Translations under genes and position numbers: made by a program
Notes under the pieces: generated by a model
Seen by the model: only the letters and a program-made list of their open reading frames with translations
The model's database searches: none
Told to the model about the DNA's origin: nothing
NCBI GenBank assembly: GCA_036266075.1
Contig: DATANV010000024.1
Span: 1-14,209 of the forward strand
Length of the DNA: 14,209 nucleotides
Reading direction: 5' to 3'
Origin: VRUE01 sp036266075
GTDB lineage: Bacteria > Actinomycetota > Thermoleophilia > Solirubrobacterales > 70-9
Shown: in pieces, positions 1-7,823 of the stretch
Layout of the letters: every line of letters begins with the position of its first letter
How positions within the stretch are numbered: position 1 is the first letter of the stretch

Positions 1-1964
1 AGTCGCTGCTGGGGGTCCATCGCCAGGGCCTCGCGCGGGGAGATGCCGAAGAACTCGGCGTCGAACTCGGCGGCGTCATAGAGGAAGCCGCCCTCCTTCG
101 CGTAGCTGGTGCCGGGGTTGTCGGGGTCGGGGTGAAAGAGCCGCTGCAGGTCCCAGCCGCGGTCTGTGGGGAAGGAGCCGATCGCGTCGCGTTCTTCGGC
201 CAAGAGCTGCCAGAGCTCCTCGGGGGAGGAGGCGCCGCCGGGGTAGCGGCAGCTCATGCCGACGATCGCGATCGGCTCCTCTGAGGAAGCGCGACGGGTG
301 GGGCGGGCGAGGAGCTCTTTGGAGCCCTCCGCCCGAGCGCGCAGGTAGCGCGCCAGATCGGCCGGGGTCGGGTGGTCGAATGCCAGCGTGCTCGAGAGGG
401 CCAGCCCGGTCACCGCCGCCAGGCGGTTGCCGAGCTCGACTGCGGCAAGCGAGTCGAAGCCCAGGTCCCTGAACGCCTGCTCGGGACCGATCTCCGCGGG
501 CGATTCGCTGCCGAGCACCACGGCGGCCGCATGGGCACGAACGAGTTCGAGCACCAGCGAGTCGCGTTCGGCCTCCGGCGCCCGCGCAAGCCGCTGACCC
601 AGGGTCGAAGTAGCTGGGTCCGCTTCGGTCGGCTTCACGCCTGTGCCTTGGTCGGCGAAAGCAGCGATCAGCTCCCCTCGCCTCACCTTGCCGGTGAGCG
701 TTCGCGGGACCTGCTCGACCCGGATGAAGTGGCGGGGCAACTTGAACGGCGAGAGTCTCGCCGCGAGCTGTTCGCGGATGCGGCCATCCGGTACGGCGGC
801 CTGAGGCTCCATCTGGACGAAGGCGGCCACCTGCTGTTCCCCATCGCCCTCGATCCCTGCTACCGCGGCGTCCGCGACTCCTTCACAGGCCAGGAGGGCG
901 TGTTCCACCTCGGCTGGGTCGACCTTCTTGCCGGCGACGTTGATCCGGTCGTCTGCCCTGCCGACGATGTGGAGGTTTCCCTCCTCATCGATGTGGCCGA
1001 GGTCGCCGGTCATGCACCAGCCGTCCGGATCGATCCCGGCCCCGATCACGCGATAGGGCCGGCCGGGGGAAGGGCGCCGAACCCGGATTTCGCCGTCATC
1101 GCCCACCTCTACCTCGACCCCGGGCAACGGCCGCCCGACGCCGACGTCGTCCCCATCCCCCGCGAGAGTCACGTGTCCGCCCTCGGTGAGGCCGAAGTGG
1201 GCGAGCAGACGGATACCGGTCTGTGCCTGCCATGCGCCGATCAACTCCGCCGGCACCGGCTCGCCGGCCGCGATGCAGCTGCGCAGCCGCCAGCCCTCGA
1301 CGAGCCCCGGATCCTCTTCGACCAGCTCCAGGTAACGGCGAAAGAGAGAGGGAACCGAGAGCAGGAAGTCGGGGTGGGCGACAAGCGCCAGCTCGGAGAA
1401 GCGCGAGCGGCCGAGCAGGCCGTCGCTGAGCAGTACCGTCGCACCGCTCAGCAGGCCACCGAGAACCGCAGCGCCGAAGCAGTACAGGTGGGCGAGCGGC
1501 GTCGTGCACCAGATCACGTCTCCGCTTTCGTAGCCGGCCGCTCGCGCGAACGTGCGGGCGTTGTCGAGCAGGCCTACCCAGTCGAGCTCGACCACCTTCG
1601 GCAGGCCGCTGCTTCCCGAGCTGCAGAGCCCGATCGAGCGAGGCCGGTCGGGTTCATCTGCGTCGATGAAGATCGCCTCGGCGCGGCTCGCCTCCTCAGC
1701 CGTCGTGCGGCCGTCGAGCATGAGCAGGCTCGCCCCACGCGCGGCCTCGCCGAGGATGCGCTCCGCGTCACCCACCGAGTCGCCGACCAGGATCGAGCCC
1801 CAGCTCGCCTCCCCGGCTTCGACGTCGAGGACCCTCGCCAGATCCGCGTAGGTTCGCTCGATGCGCCCGTCCGTGAGCGCGATGCGCCGAGGGTCGTGCG
1901 CGGCAACCTCGGCGATCGCCGTGGCCAGAAGGGAGAGAGGCGCTGCAGAGCGAGGCGCGCTCAC
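1..1964 (-). CDS. Modular type I polyketide synthase, loading module (AMP-ligase - ACP - KS), 3' end beyond window
   Basis: First 654 codons of a multidomain PKS. Residues 1-440 are an adenylate-forming ligase: P-loop S-S-G-S-S-G-L-P-K at 115-123, L-T-E-G-G at 259-263, M-T-G-D with D321, a G-R-A-D-D-R-I-N-V-A-G-K-K hinge, and the A10 lysine K426 in T-L-T-G-K. An acyl carrier domain follows, with phosphopantetheine serine S505 in L-G-F-D-S-L. A ketosynthase starts near 564 (P-I-A-I-V-G-M-S-C-R-Y-P-G-G) and continues through F-F-G-I-S-P-R-E-A-L-A-M-D-P-Q-Q-R to the left edge, so its active-site Cys is not visible. A ligase fused before ACP-KS is the architecture of loading modules that activate a free carboxylic acid starter. 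The ligase is compact, with only ~114 residues before the P-loop; the substrate cannot be read. The GTG start at 1964 overlaps the transporter stop as GTGA. The local ribosome site is weak (GAAGAA 3 nt upstream), so translational coupling is likely. The KS wording is typical of actinobacterial cis-AT modular enzymes. Confidence 0.93.
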   Translation of the reverse strand, partial: MSAPRSAAPLSLLATAIAEVAAHDPRRIALTDGRIERTYADLARVLDVEAGEASWGSILVGDSVGDAERILGEAARGASLLMLDGRTTAEEASRAEAIFIDADEPDRPRSIGLCSSGSSGLPKVVELDWVGLLDNARTFARAAGYESGDVIWCTTPLAHLYCFGAAVLGGLLSGATVLLSDGLLGRSRFSELALVAHPDFLLSVPSLFRRYLELVEEDPGLVEGWRLRSCIAAGEPVPAELIGAWQAQTGIRLLAHFGLTEGGHVTLAGDGDDVGVGRPLPGVEVEVGDDGEIRVRRPSPGRPYRVIGAGIDPDGWCMTGDLGHIDEEGNLHIVGRADDRINVAGKKVDPAEVEHALLACEGVADAAVAGIEGDGEQQVAAFVQMEPQAAVPDGRIREQLAARLSPFKLPRHFIRVEQVPRTLTGKVRRGELIAAFADQGTGVKPTEADPATSTLGQRLARAPEAERDSLVLELVRAHAAAVVLGSESPAEIGPEQAFRDLGFDSLAAVELGNRLAAVTGLALSSTLAFDHPTPADLARYLRARAEGSKELLARPTRRASSEEPIAIVGMSCRYPGGASSPEELWQLLAEERDAIGSFPTDRGWDLQRLFHPDPDNPGTSYAKEGGFLYDAAEFDAEFFGISPREALAMDPQQR

Positions 1965-4900
1965 GCGTTCTTCGCTGCTCTCCCGAAACGGGTCTCGCCG
2001 GGCAGAACGCGATCGAGCCAGCGAGGCAGCCACCAGCTTCGGGCCCCGAGCGCCCGCATCGTGGCCGGGACGATGATGAAACGAATCAGGAACGCGTCGA
2101 TGAAGATCGCCAGGGAAAGGGCCACGCCGAGGCCGCGCAGCGTCGCCAGCGGCGAGACGGCGAAGGTGAGGAAGACGGCGATCATGATCACCGCGGCACC
2201 GGTGATCACGTGCGTGGTCCGTCCGACCGCGTTGGCGATCGCCTCCTCGGTCGACCCGGTGCGCAGATATTCCTCGCGCATGCGGGAGAAGATGAAGACC
2301 TCGTAGTCGATCGACAGCCCGAAGGCGAGGACGATCGTCGCCACGATCACCGTGGAGTCCACGTAACCAGGGCCGCCCAGGAGCGAGCCGTTGAAGAGGA
2401 GCGCGAGCAGGCCGAAGGTGGCGCTGACCGTCAGCAGATTGAGGAGTGCCGCGAAGATGGCCAGGGCCAGCGACCTGGTCACCAGGAGGATGATCACGAC
2501 GGTCACCAGCGAGAGCGCGAGTCGCGCAATCGGGGCTCGACCGCGCAGTGCCGAGTCGATGTCGACAAGAGCAGGTCCGAACCCGCCCACCTCGACGGTC
2601 GCGGAGGTGTCGCGACCGAGCGTTTCGGCGTCGGCGCGAACCCGCGCCGCCGTCGATCTAGCCTCGTCGCTGCCGGGGCGGTAACGGGAGATGACGAGCA
2701 TCCGGGCCGCCGTCCCGCCGTTGTCGAGATTGACCAGGAGGTCAGCCGCCGCACGGGCGTGGGGCGTGCTTCCGTCGAGGCTGGCGAGGTAGAAGTAGCC
2801 GGAGCGGAAGAGTCCGGGGGACTGCGAGCGCAGCGTCGCCAGCTGCGAGTCGCCGCCGTCCCGGCTCCGGCCGACCGCGCCGTGGATCTTCCGCAGGCCG
2901 GAGACCAGAGTGCCCGACTGGCCGGCCCCGGTCCCCAGCGCCCCGGACAGGCCCCCGGCGCCTTCTTCGAGCTTGCCGAGACCCTCCACGAGCCGCTCCT
3001 CCCCGAGGGCCAGGCGTCGCAGGCCGGCAGGGACCTCGGCCCCGCTGCGGGCCAGCTGGGCGATCCCGTCGGAGACGTCGCGGCTGTGCGCCAGCAGCTT
3101 GCCCAGGCCGCGGTCCAGGCGCGAGGAAGCCGCAGCTAGCTTGTCGATTCCGACGCGCGCTTCACGGTTCTTCTTCGTCATCTGGTCGGTCAAATACCGG
3201 CTGAGACTGAACTGCCCCTGCGCGTCGCCGATCTCGCCCCCGACCCCTGTATCGGGGTTTGGTTCTTCCCCCCCTGGGGCCTGGCCGCTGAGCGCTTCGT
3301 AGGCCGCCGTTACCGCCCCCAACGCTTCCCCGTACCGCGGATCGCCGCGGCCGGAGGTCATCTCCTGAAGGGCATGCCAACCCTTGACGAGTTCCCCTTC
3401 CGTACTCGAGATCGGCGATTCGGCCCGGGTCAACGAACGTTCGCCCGAGCCCAGTGCGTTCTTCAGCAGCCGCGTACCCGCCGTCGCCTGGCCGAACTGC
3501 TTGCGCGCCCGCCGCACGCCGTCGGCCAGTCGGCCGGCGCTGCTGCTGACGGTCGAGGTCGCCTCCGTCAGCTTGCCGCTGCCTTGACCGACCTGATCGA
3601 GACCGCCGCTGAGCTGCGCGGACCCGTCGCGAACCGAGACGAGGCCACTGGCCAGGCTGCCCGAGGCGTCACGCGTCGAGGCGACCGCCGCGCCGAGCCT
3701 GCTGGCGCCGGCGGCGGCGGAACGGAGGCCGTGGTTGGCCGACTGAGCGCCCGACTGCGCGCGGGCGATGCCGTTGTCGAGGCGAACGAGCGAGCGTTGC
3801 TGGCGCGCGAGCTGGCCTCCGACTCCGCTGAGTCGTTCGGCAGCGGGAGCGAAGCTGCGGAATCCGGCCATCGTCGCCACTCCGGGATCGTCTTCGACGC
3901 GTCGTTGGAAGGCGGCGAGCGCGCGCAACCTCTGCGGGGTCGTAATCGGTTCGCCTCGGCCGTCCATGACGACTTCCAGAGGCGCCACCCAGCCAGGTCC
4001 GAGCTGGCGCTCGATGCTTTCCTGCTGGCGACGCCCCGGATCGCCGGCCGGCAACAGCTCGGCGGTGCCGATATTGGTGCGCAGCGCAAACGCCCAACCG
4101 GCACAGAGCACCAGCACGAAGATGGCCGAGAGGACAAGGGCAGGATGGCTCGAGAGGCGGCGCGACCAGGTCGTCGCCAGGCCCTGCCCCGCCGTCCGCC
4201 GAGGCAACGACCAGCGATCGAGCCGAGCGCCGAAGAGCATCAGCAGGGTAGGGACGGCCAGCAGCGCGGAGAGCACGCTGAACACAGAGGCCGCCATCGC
4301 CGCCAGCGTCACCGACGCCAGCACCGAGCCCGGCATCAGCTGCGAGGAGACCACCATCGCCAGCAGCAGCCCGCCACCCGCGGGCAGGACCGCCCGGCCG
4401 CTGGTCATGACCGTTCTCCTCACTGCGAGGGCGACGTCGTCGGTCTCGCGCATCTCCTCGCGGAACCTCGAGACGACGAGGAGCGAGTAATCCACGCCCA
4501 GCGCCAGACCCAACATCCCCGCGACCCCCAGAGCGATCGAGTCGAGCCGGACCAGGCTGTGCATGAGGTCGAGAGCGCCACGAGTTGCTGCGACGACGGC
4601 GCCCCCCAGGACCACCGGCATGGCCGCCGCGAGCAGCGACCGACAGACGAGGAGGAGCACGATCAGCAGCACAGGTATCGCCAGCCTCTGCCCGACCTTG
4701 GCCGCCTGCTCGATCGAGTTCCGCAGCGAGTTGGCGATCTCCGGTCCGCCGGCGATGCTGACGCGGACCGGCCCGGAAACGGATTGTCGGACCGCACGGC
4801 GCACGGCCAGAGCTGCGTCTGAGCCCAAGTCGGGCTGGTCCTGCACGTTGACCACCAAAGCGGCGATCCCGGGTTTGGGCCTGAGGCCGTCGATCGTCCC

Positions 4901-5248
4901 CTTGGAGTCCCACGGCGAAACCACGAGGGTCCCGGGCCTTCCTTCCAGCTTGGCGGCCAGGTCAGGGCCCTGCCGGTCGATGGCTGCCGCCGGCCCCCTC
5001 AGCATCACGACGATCGCGTCTTCGCTGCCGAACTCGCGGGCGACGATCGCGTGGGCCCGCTGCGTCGACGTCCCGTCGACGTAGAGGGGTTGGGTCGAGA
5101 GCCTTTCGTCAAGGCCCGCGCCTCGCATAGCCAACAGGCCCATGACCAGCGCCCAAAGGGCGAGGGTCGTGCGGGGCCTGCGGGTTACGAGCTCGGCGAC
5201 GTAGCCGAGCACCGACCCGCGGGAGCGGGCCAGCGACGGCCTAGCCAT
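1961..5248 (-). CDS. MmpL/RND-family transporter with large helical periplasmic-side insertion
   Basis: 1095-residue membrane protein of the MmpL/HAE3-like RND family, likely exporting a lipid or polyketide by proton motive force. About twelve membrane segments are visible: near 26-42, five between 188 and 338, one at 367-388, and five between 905 and 1060. The family's Asp-Tyr proton-relay pairs are present twice, at D253-Y254 (G-V-D-Y-S) and D981-Y982 (S-I-D-Y-E), each followed by S-R-[FM]-R-E-E. Loop 1 (43-187) has normal size. Loop 2 (389-904) is ~515 residues and holds a helical stretch at ~480-790 with repeated G-x-x-x-L/L-x-x-G heptad-like spacing, reminiscent of YhgE/Pip-type extracellular domains. 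I chose ATG 5248 rather than the longer open frame because it has GGGGAG 6 nt upstream and begins just before the first membrane helix; the upstream extension overlaps the previous gene. It overlaps that gene by 8 bp and the PKS by 4 bp, which suggests PKS product export. Confidence 0.92.
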   Translation of the reverse strand: MARPSLARSRGSVLGYVAELVTRRPRTTLALWALVMGLLAMRGAGLDERLSTQPLYVDGTSTQRAHAIVAREFGSEDAIVVMLRGPAAAIDRQGPDLAAKLEGRPGTLVVSPWDSKGTIDGLRPKPGIAALVVNVQDQPDLGSDAALAVRRAVRQSVSGPVRVSIAGGPEIANSLRNSIEQAAKVGQRLAIPVLLIVLLLVCRSLLAAAMPVVLGGAVVAATRGALDLMHSLVRLDSIALGVAGMLGLALGVDYSLLVVSRFREEMRETDDVALAVRRTVMTSGRAVLPAGGGLLLAMVVSSQLMPGSVLASVTLAAMAASVFSVLSALLAVPTLLMLFGARLDRWSLPRRTAGQGLATTWSRRLSSHPALVLSAIFVLVLCAGWAFALRTNIGTAELLPAGDPGRRQQESIERQLGPGWVAPLEVVMDGRGEPITTPQRLRALAAFQRRVEDDPGVATMAGFRSFAPAAERLSGVGGQLARQQRSLVRLDNGIARAQSGAQSANHGLRSAAAGASRLGAAVASTRDASGSLASGLVSVRDGSAQLSGGLDQVGQGSGKLTEATSTVSSSAGRLADGVRRARKQFGQATAGTRLLKNALGSGERSLTRAESPISSTEGELVKGWHALQEMTSGRGDPRYGEALGAVTAAYEALSGQAPGGEEPNPDTGVGGEIGDAQGQFSLSRYLTDQMTKKNREARVGIDKLAAASSRLDRGLGKLLAHSRDVSDGIAQLARSGAEVPAGLRRLALGEERLVEGLGKLEEGAGGLSGALGTGAGQSGTLVSGLRKIHGAVGRSRDGGDSQLATLRSQSPGLFRSGYFYLASLDGSTPHARAAADLLVNLDNGGTAARMLVISRYRPGSDEARSTAARVRADAETLGRDTSATVEVGGFGPALVDIDSALRGRAPIARLALSLVTVVIILLVTRSLALAIFAALLNLLTVSATFGLLALLFNGSLLGGPGYVDSTVIVATIVLAFGLSIDYEVFIFSRMREEYLRTGSTEEAIANAVGRTTHVITGAAVIMIAVFLTFAVSPLATLRGLGVALSLAIFIDAFLIRFIIVPATMRALGARSWWLPRWLDRVLPGETRFGRAAKNA

Positions 5249-7823
5249 TGCAGGCTCCCCGCAGCGGCGAGCGCACCCGCCGCCGGGCGCCGTTCTGGCC
5301 CCGCAGCAGGGCTTCGGCCGAGACGGCGGCGGGCACTCCCCGCGAACACAGGTCGCGCTTGACCGAGACGACACCGCCGCTGCCGCCCCGCAGGCGCAGA
5401 GTGAAGCTCGAGAGCGACAGATCGGGCAGGTCCTCCAGCTTCGCCTCGAGCTGCCCATCGTGGTCGATCACCTTGCTCTCGAGGGCGAACCGCACTCCCG
5501 ACCCGGCGAGGTCTACCCACAGCGCCGGCGCGCCGTGACCTGCCGGCTGTGCGACAAAGACCCCTCCCCGGAGCGGCGTGGAGAACAACGGCGTCCTGGC
5601 GACGCCGGTGCCCACGCGGGAGCCAGCCGGGCAGTGGCCGCTCAGGGCACTGTGCCGTGCGCAGATCTCCCGCAGACCGCCGCCGTCGAACGCGAACCCG
5701 CTCGGCAGGACGATCGATGCCGAGCGCAGGTTCGCGTCATGTCGGCGGAGCCGCATGGAGATTCGCAAGGCGGGCTTGCCGCTGCCCGCGACGGAATGCA
5801 CGGCCGTGGAGACGGTTGGCCGGAAGGCGAGGTCGACGCAGCGCCTGACGTTGAAGTCGGCCTCACGGCGCACGCTGGCGCCGCTCGTCGAAGGGATCGT
5901 GGCGGTGATCTCGGCCGGTGAGCAGGCGGTCGGGTTGCGGATGAAGCCGGGTCGGTCAACGTCGAGGCCGATCGTGCGGAAGCGGACCGGGACCCCTTCG
6001 ATCGCTTGTGGCAGCGGATCGGTGCTGACCGTCACCGTTCCGTCGAATGGGTTCACCCGCAGCGCGGCCCGGACGACGATCTCACCGAGGTCGAAGGACC
6101 CGAGGAGCGCCCGGAAGACGAGCGCGAATCCGAAGGGTGCGCGCCGGTACGGGCCGGTCAGGTACACGTCTCCGGCGAGCGCCGCCGGATAAGGGCCCGA
6201 GCCGAGCTCGGCGACCGCCGAGCCGATCCGACTGCCTGCGAGGCAACCGCCGGCAGCAGCCGTCGGCCCCGGGCAGACGTCGACGGATCCGAGCGCGGCG
6301 CTGACTCCGGGGGGAAGGGCCACGTCGAGGCCGCCGGGCAGCTGTTCGCCGTCGCGCCGGCGCAGCGTCACCGCCAGTGCCGCGGGCGCCCCGGCCACGG
6401 CCGGCGACGTTCCGCCGACGAATTCCGGATCGAAGGGAGGGCCCGCCGGGCACGGGCCGCCCGAAGATCCCACCTCCACCCCGTCCTGGGTCGCGACGTC
6501 CGCGCCGCCGCTGTACGGGGTCAGCCTCGCGACGACCCCCGCGCGTCCGCAGCCGAGCGGCGTCGCCAACAGCGCCCGGGGACCGCCGTCGAGGTGGAGG
6601 ACGAGGCTGCTGAAGGAGATCTCGGGGAGGTCGTCGAGCACCGCCACGAAGCGGCCGTCGGCCCCGGGACGCAGCGCCCCGACCAGCTTCGCCACGCTGC
6701 CGGCGCCGGCGACGGCGACGAAGAGCCGGAACCGCTCTCCCGGCAGCGCCTGCCCGAGGTAGACGCCTCCGCGCAGCGGCTCGCCCACCTGGGGGGCCTC
6801 GATTTCGGCGAACCCCAGGCGCGAAGCCGGGGGACAGGCCACGTCTTCGTCGCTGCCGAGGCCGAGCTGTTCGTCACTGCAGGTGGCCAGGCCGACGGCC
6901 CCGCCCGGCGAAGGCGCCATTCCCTCCGGAAGCTCGACGCTCATGCTCTCGATCTGGGAAGCGATGCGGCCGTCGGCATCGGCGCTCGACGGCGCGCTGA
7001 GCTTCAGCTCGACGCCGGTCGGGGAGTCCCGCACCGGGTTGTCCAGACCAAGCTCGATGTGCGGTTCGAACGGCAGGTGCTGGCAATCCACCAAGGGCAC
7101 GCCGGTATCCACGGTCGCGGTGGATACCGCGGCCGTGTCCTGCCAGCTGCGACCGCGAATGGCGAGGGCGATCGGCTTGCCGCAGCGCGTCGGAGTGGTG
7201 AGCATGGCCCTGCGCGGGATCGAGGTCCCGACCTGATGGTCGGCCGGTACGCCCCAGAATTCGAACCGGGTTTCGAGAACTTCTTCCCCTTCGAGGGGCG
7301 TGTTCGGGAGGTTCAGCGTCAGGGTGAGGCCCTGGTCGGCCGGCCGCAGACGACCGCTGAGCCGGGTCACGCTCGCAAGTTTTATTAACCCCCCGAAGGC
7401 CACAACCTCGCGCGGCCCCGGCACCAGGTTGAAGATCGGAAGCGAGTTGGTCGAAGTGTCGGTCTCGATGATCATCTGGCCGACCTGCGACCCGGGGGGG
7501 CATGATTTTTCCGCGAGGAATGTGTTCAGCTGTCCTCGCGGACACTGCTGCGCGGCGAGCGAATCGCCCCCCAGGCCAGGTGGGAAGTCGATCTGCAGTT
7601 CCTTGAGGTCCTCGCTCGCCCCTGCCGGCGGTTTGAACGCGGTGACCAGCAGGTCCGGGTGCGCGCCGGCACGAGCCTCCGGCTCGCCTGAGGAATCGAG
7701 GACTTCGAACTTGATGTCGCCCGGTTCCAGTTGCAGGGCGGCCGCTGCCGGATCCGCGGTCCTCAGCAAGAGGAAGAGTACGAGCAGGGCGAACCCCCCA
7801 TAGCGCCACGGCGGCTTCCTCAT
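5241..7823 (-). CDS. Secreted protein with four Cys-containing ~200-residue repeats, function unknown
   Basis: 860 residues with a clear signal peptide: basic M-R-K start, hydrophobic F-A-L-L-V-L-F-L-L-L, likely cleavage after the A-A-A-A near 29. The mature part is beta-rich and contains four diverged repeats. Each opens with a hydrophobic-[FL]-P-x-G turn (near 80, 298, 503, 706), then a Cys pair ending C-[PL]-x-[GA]-S-x-[VLI]-G (C94/C108, C315/C330, C517/C527, C721/C731), then in most a P-L-x-G-x-V-[YF] strand, and closes near a third Cys (C214, C425, C634, C826). Units 2 and 4 share D-L-P-[ED]-[IL]-S-[FL]-S-S. No membrane anchor follows the signal, so it is probably exported free or bound to a partner. 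ATG 7823 has GGAAGG 6 nt upstream and overlaps the propeller stop as ATGA. I recall similar large proteins in Solirubrobacterales but know no assigned function. Its position between a propeller and an MmpL gene suggests an envelope role. Codons 146-149 are unusually AT-rich. Confidence 0.9.
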   Translation of the reverse strand: MRKPPWRYGGFALLVLFLLLRTADPAAAALQLEPGDIKFEVLDSSGEPEARAGAHPDLLVTAFKPPAGASEDLKELQIDFPPGLGGDSLAAQQCPRGQLNTFLAEKSCPPGSQVGQMIIETDTSTNSLPIFNLVPGPREVVAFGGLIKLASVTRLSGRLRPADQGLTLTLNLPNTPLEGEEVLETRFEFWGVPADHQVGTSIPRRAMLTTPTRCGKPIALAIRGRSWQDTAAVSTATVDTGVPLVDCQHLPFEPHIELGLDNPVRDSPTGVELKLSAPSSADADGRIASQIESMSVELPEGMAPSPGGAVGLATCSDEQLGLGSDEDVACPPASRLGFAEIEAPQVGEPLRGGVYLGQALPGERFRLFVAVAGAGSVAKLVGALRPGADGRFVAVLDDLPEISFSSLVLHLDGGPRALLATPLGCGRAGVVARLTPYSGGADVATQDGVEVGSSGGPCPAGPPFDPEFVGGTSPAVAGAPAALAVTLRRRDGEQLPGGLDVALPPGVSAALGSVDVCPGPTAAAGGCLAGSRIGSAVAELGSGPYPAALAGDVYLTGPYRRAPFGFALVFRALLGSFDLGEIVVRAALRVNPFDGTVTVSTDPLPQAIEGVPVRFRTIGLDVDRPGFIRNPTACSPAEITATIPSTSGASVRREADFNVRRCVDLAFRPTVSTAVHSVAGSGKPALRISMRLRRHDANLRSASIVLPSGFAFDGGGLREICARHSALSGHCPAGSRVGTGVARTPLFSTPLRGGVFVAQPAGHGAPALWVDLAGSGVRFALESKVIDHDGQLEAKLEDLPDLSLSSFTLRLRGGSGGVVSVKRDLCSRGVPAAVSAEALLRGQNGARRRVRSPLRGACNG

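Noticed and set aside
372..2306. Long plus-strand open frame of 644 codons
   Set aside because: It lies antisense to clear ligase/ACP and MmpL coding sequence. Its protein is Arg/Ala/Glu-rich with no domain, as expected of a shadow frame in GC-rich DNA.
5249..5458. N-terminal 70-codon extension of the MmpL frame
   Set aside because: It overlaps the end of the repeat-protein gene, is Cys/Arg/Ser-rich without a membrane signal, and the downstream ATG has a good ribosome site.
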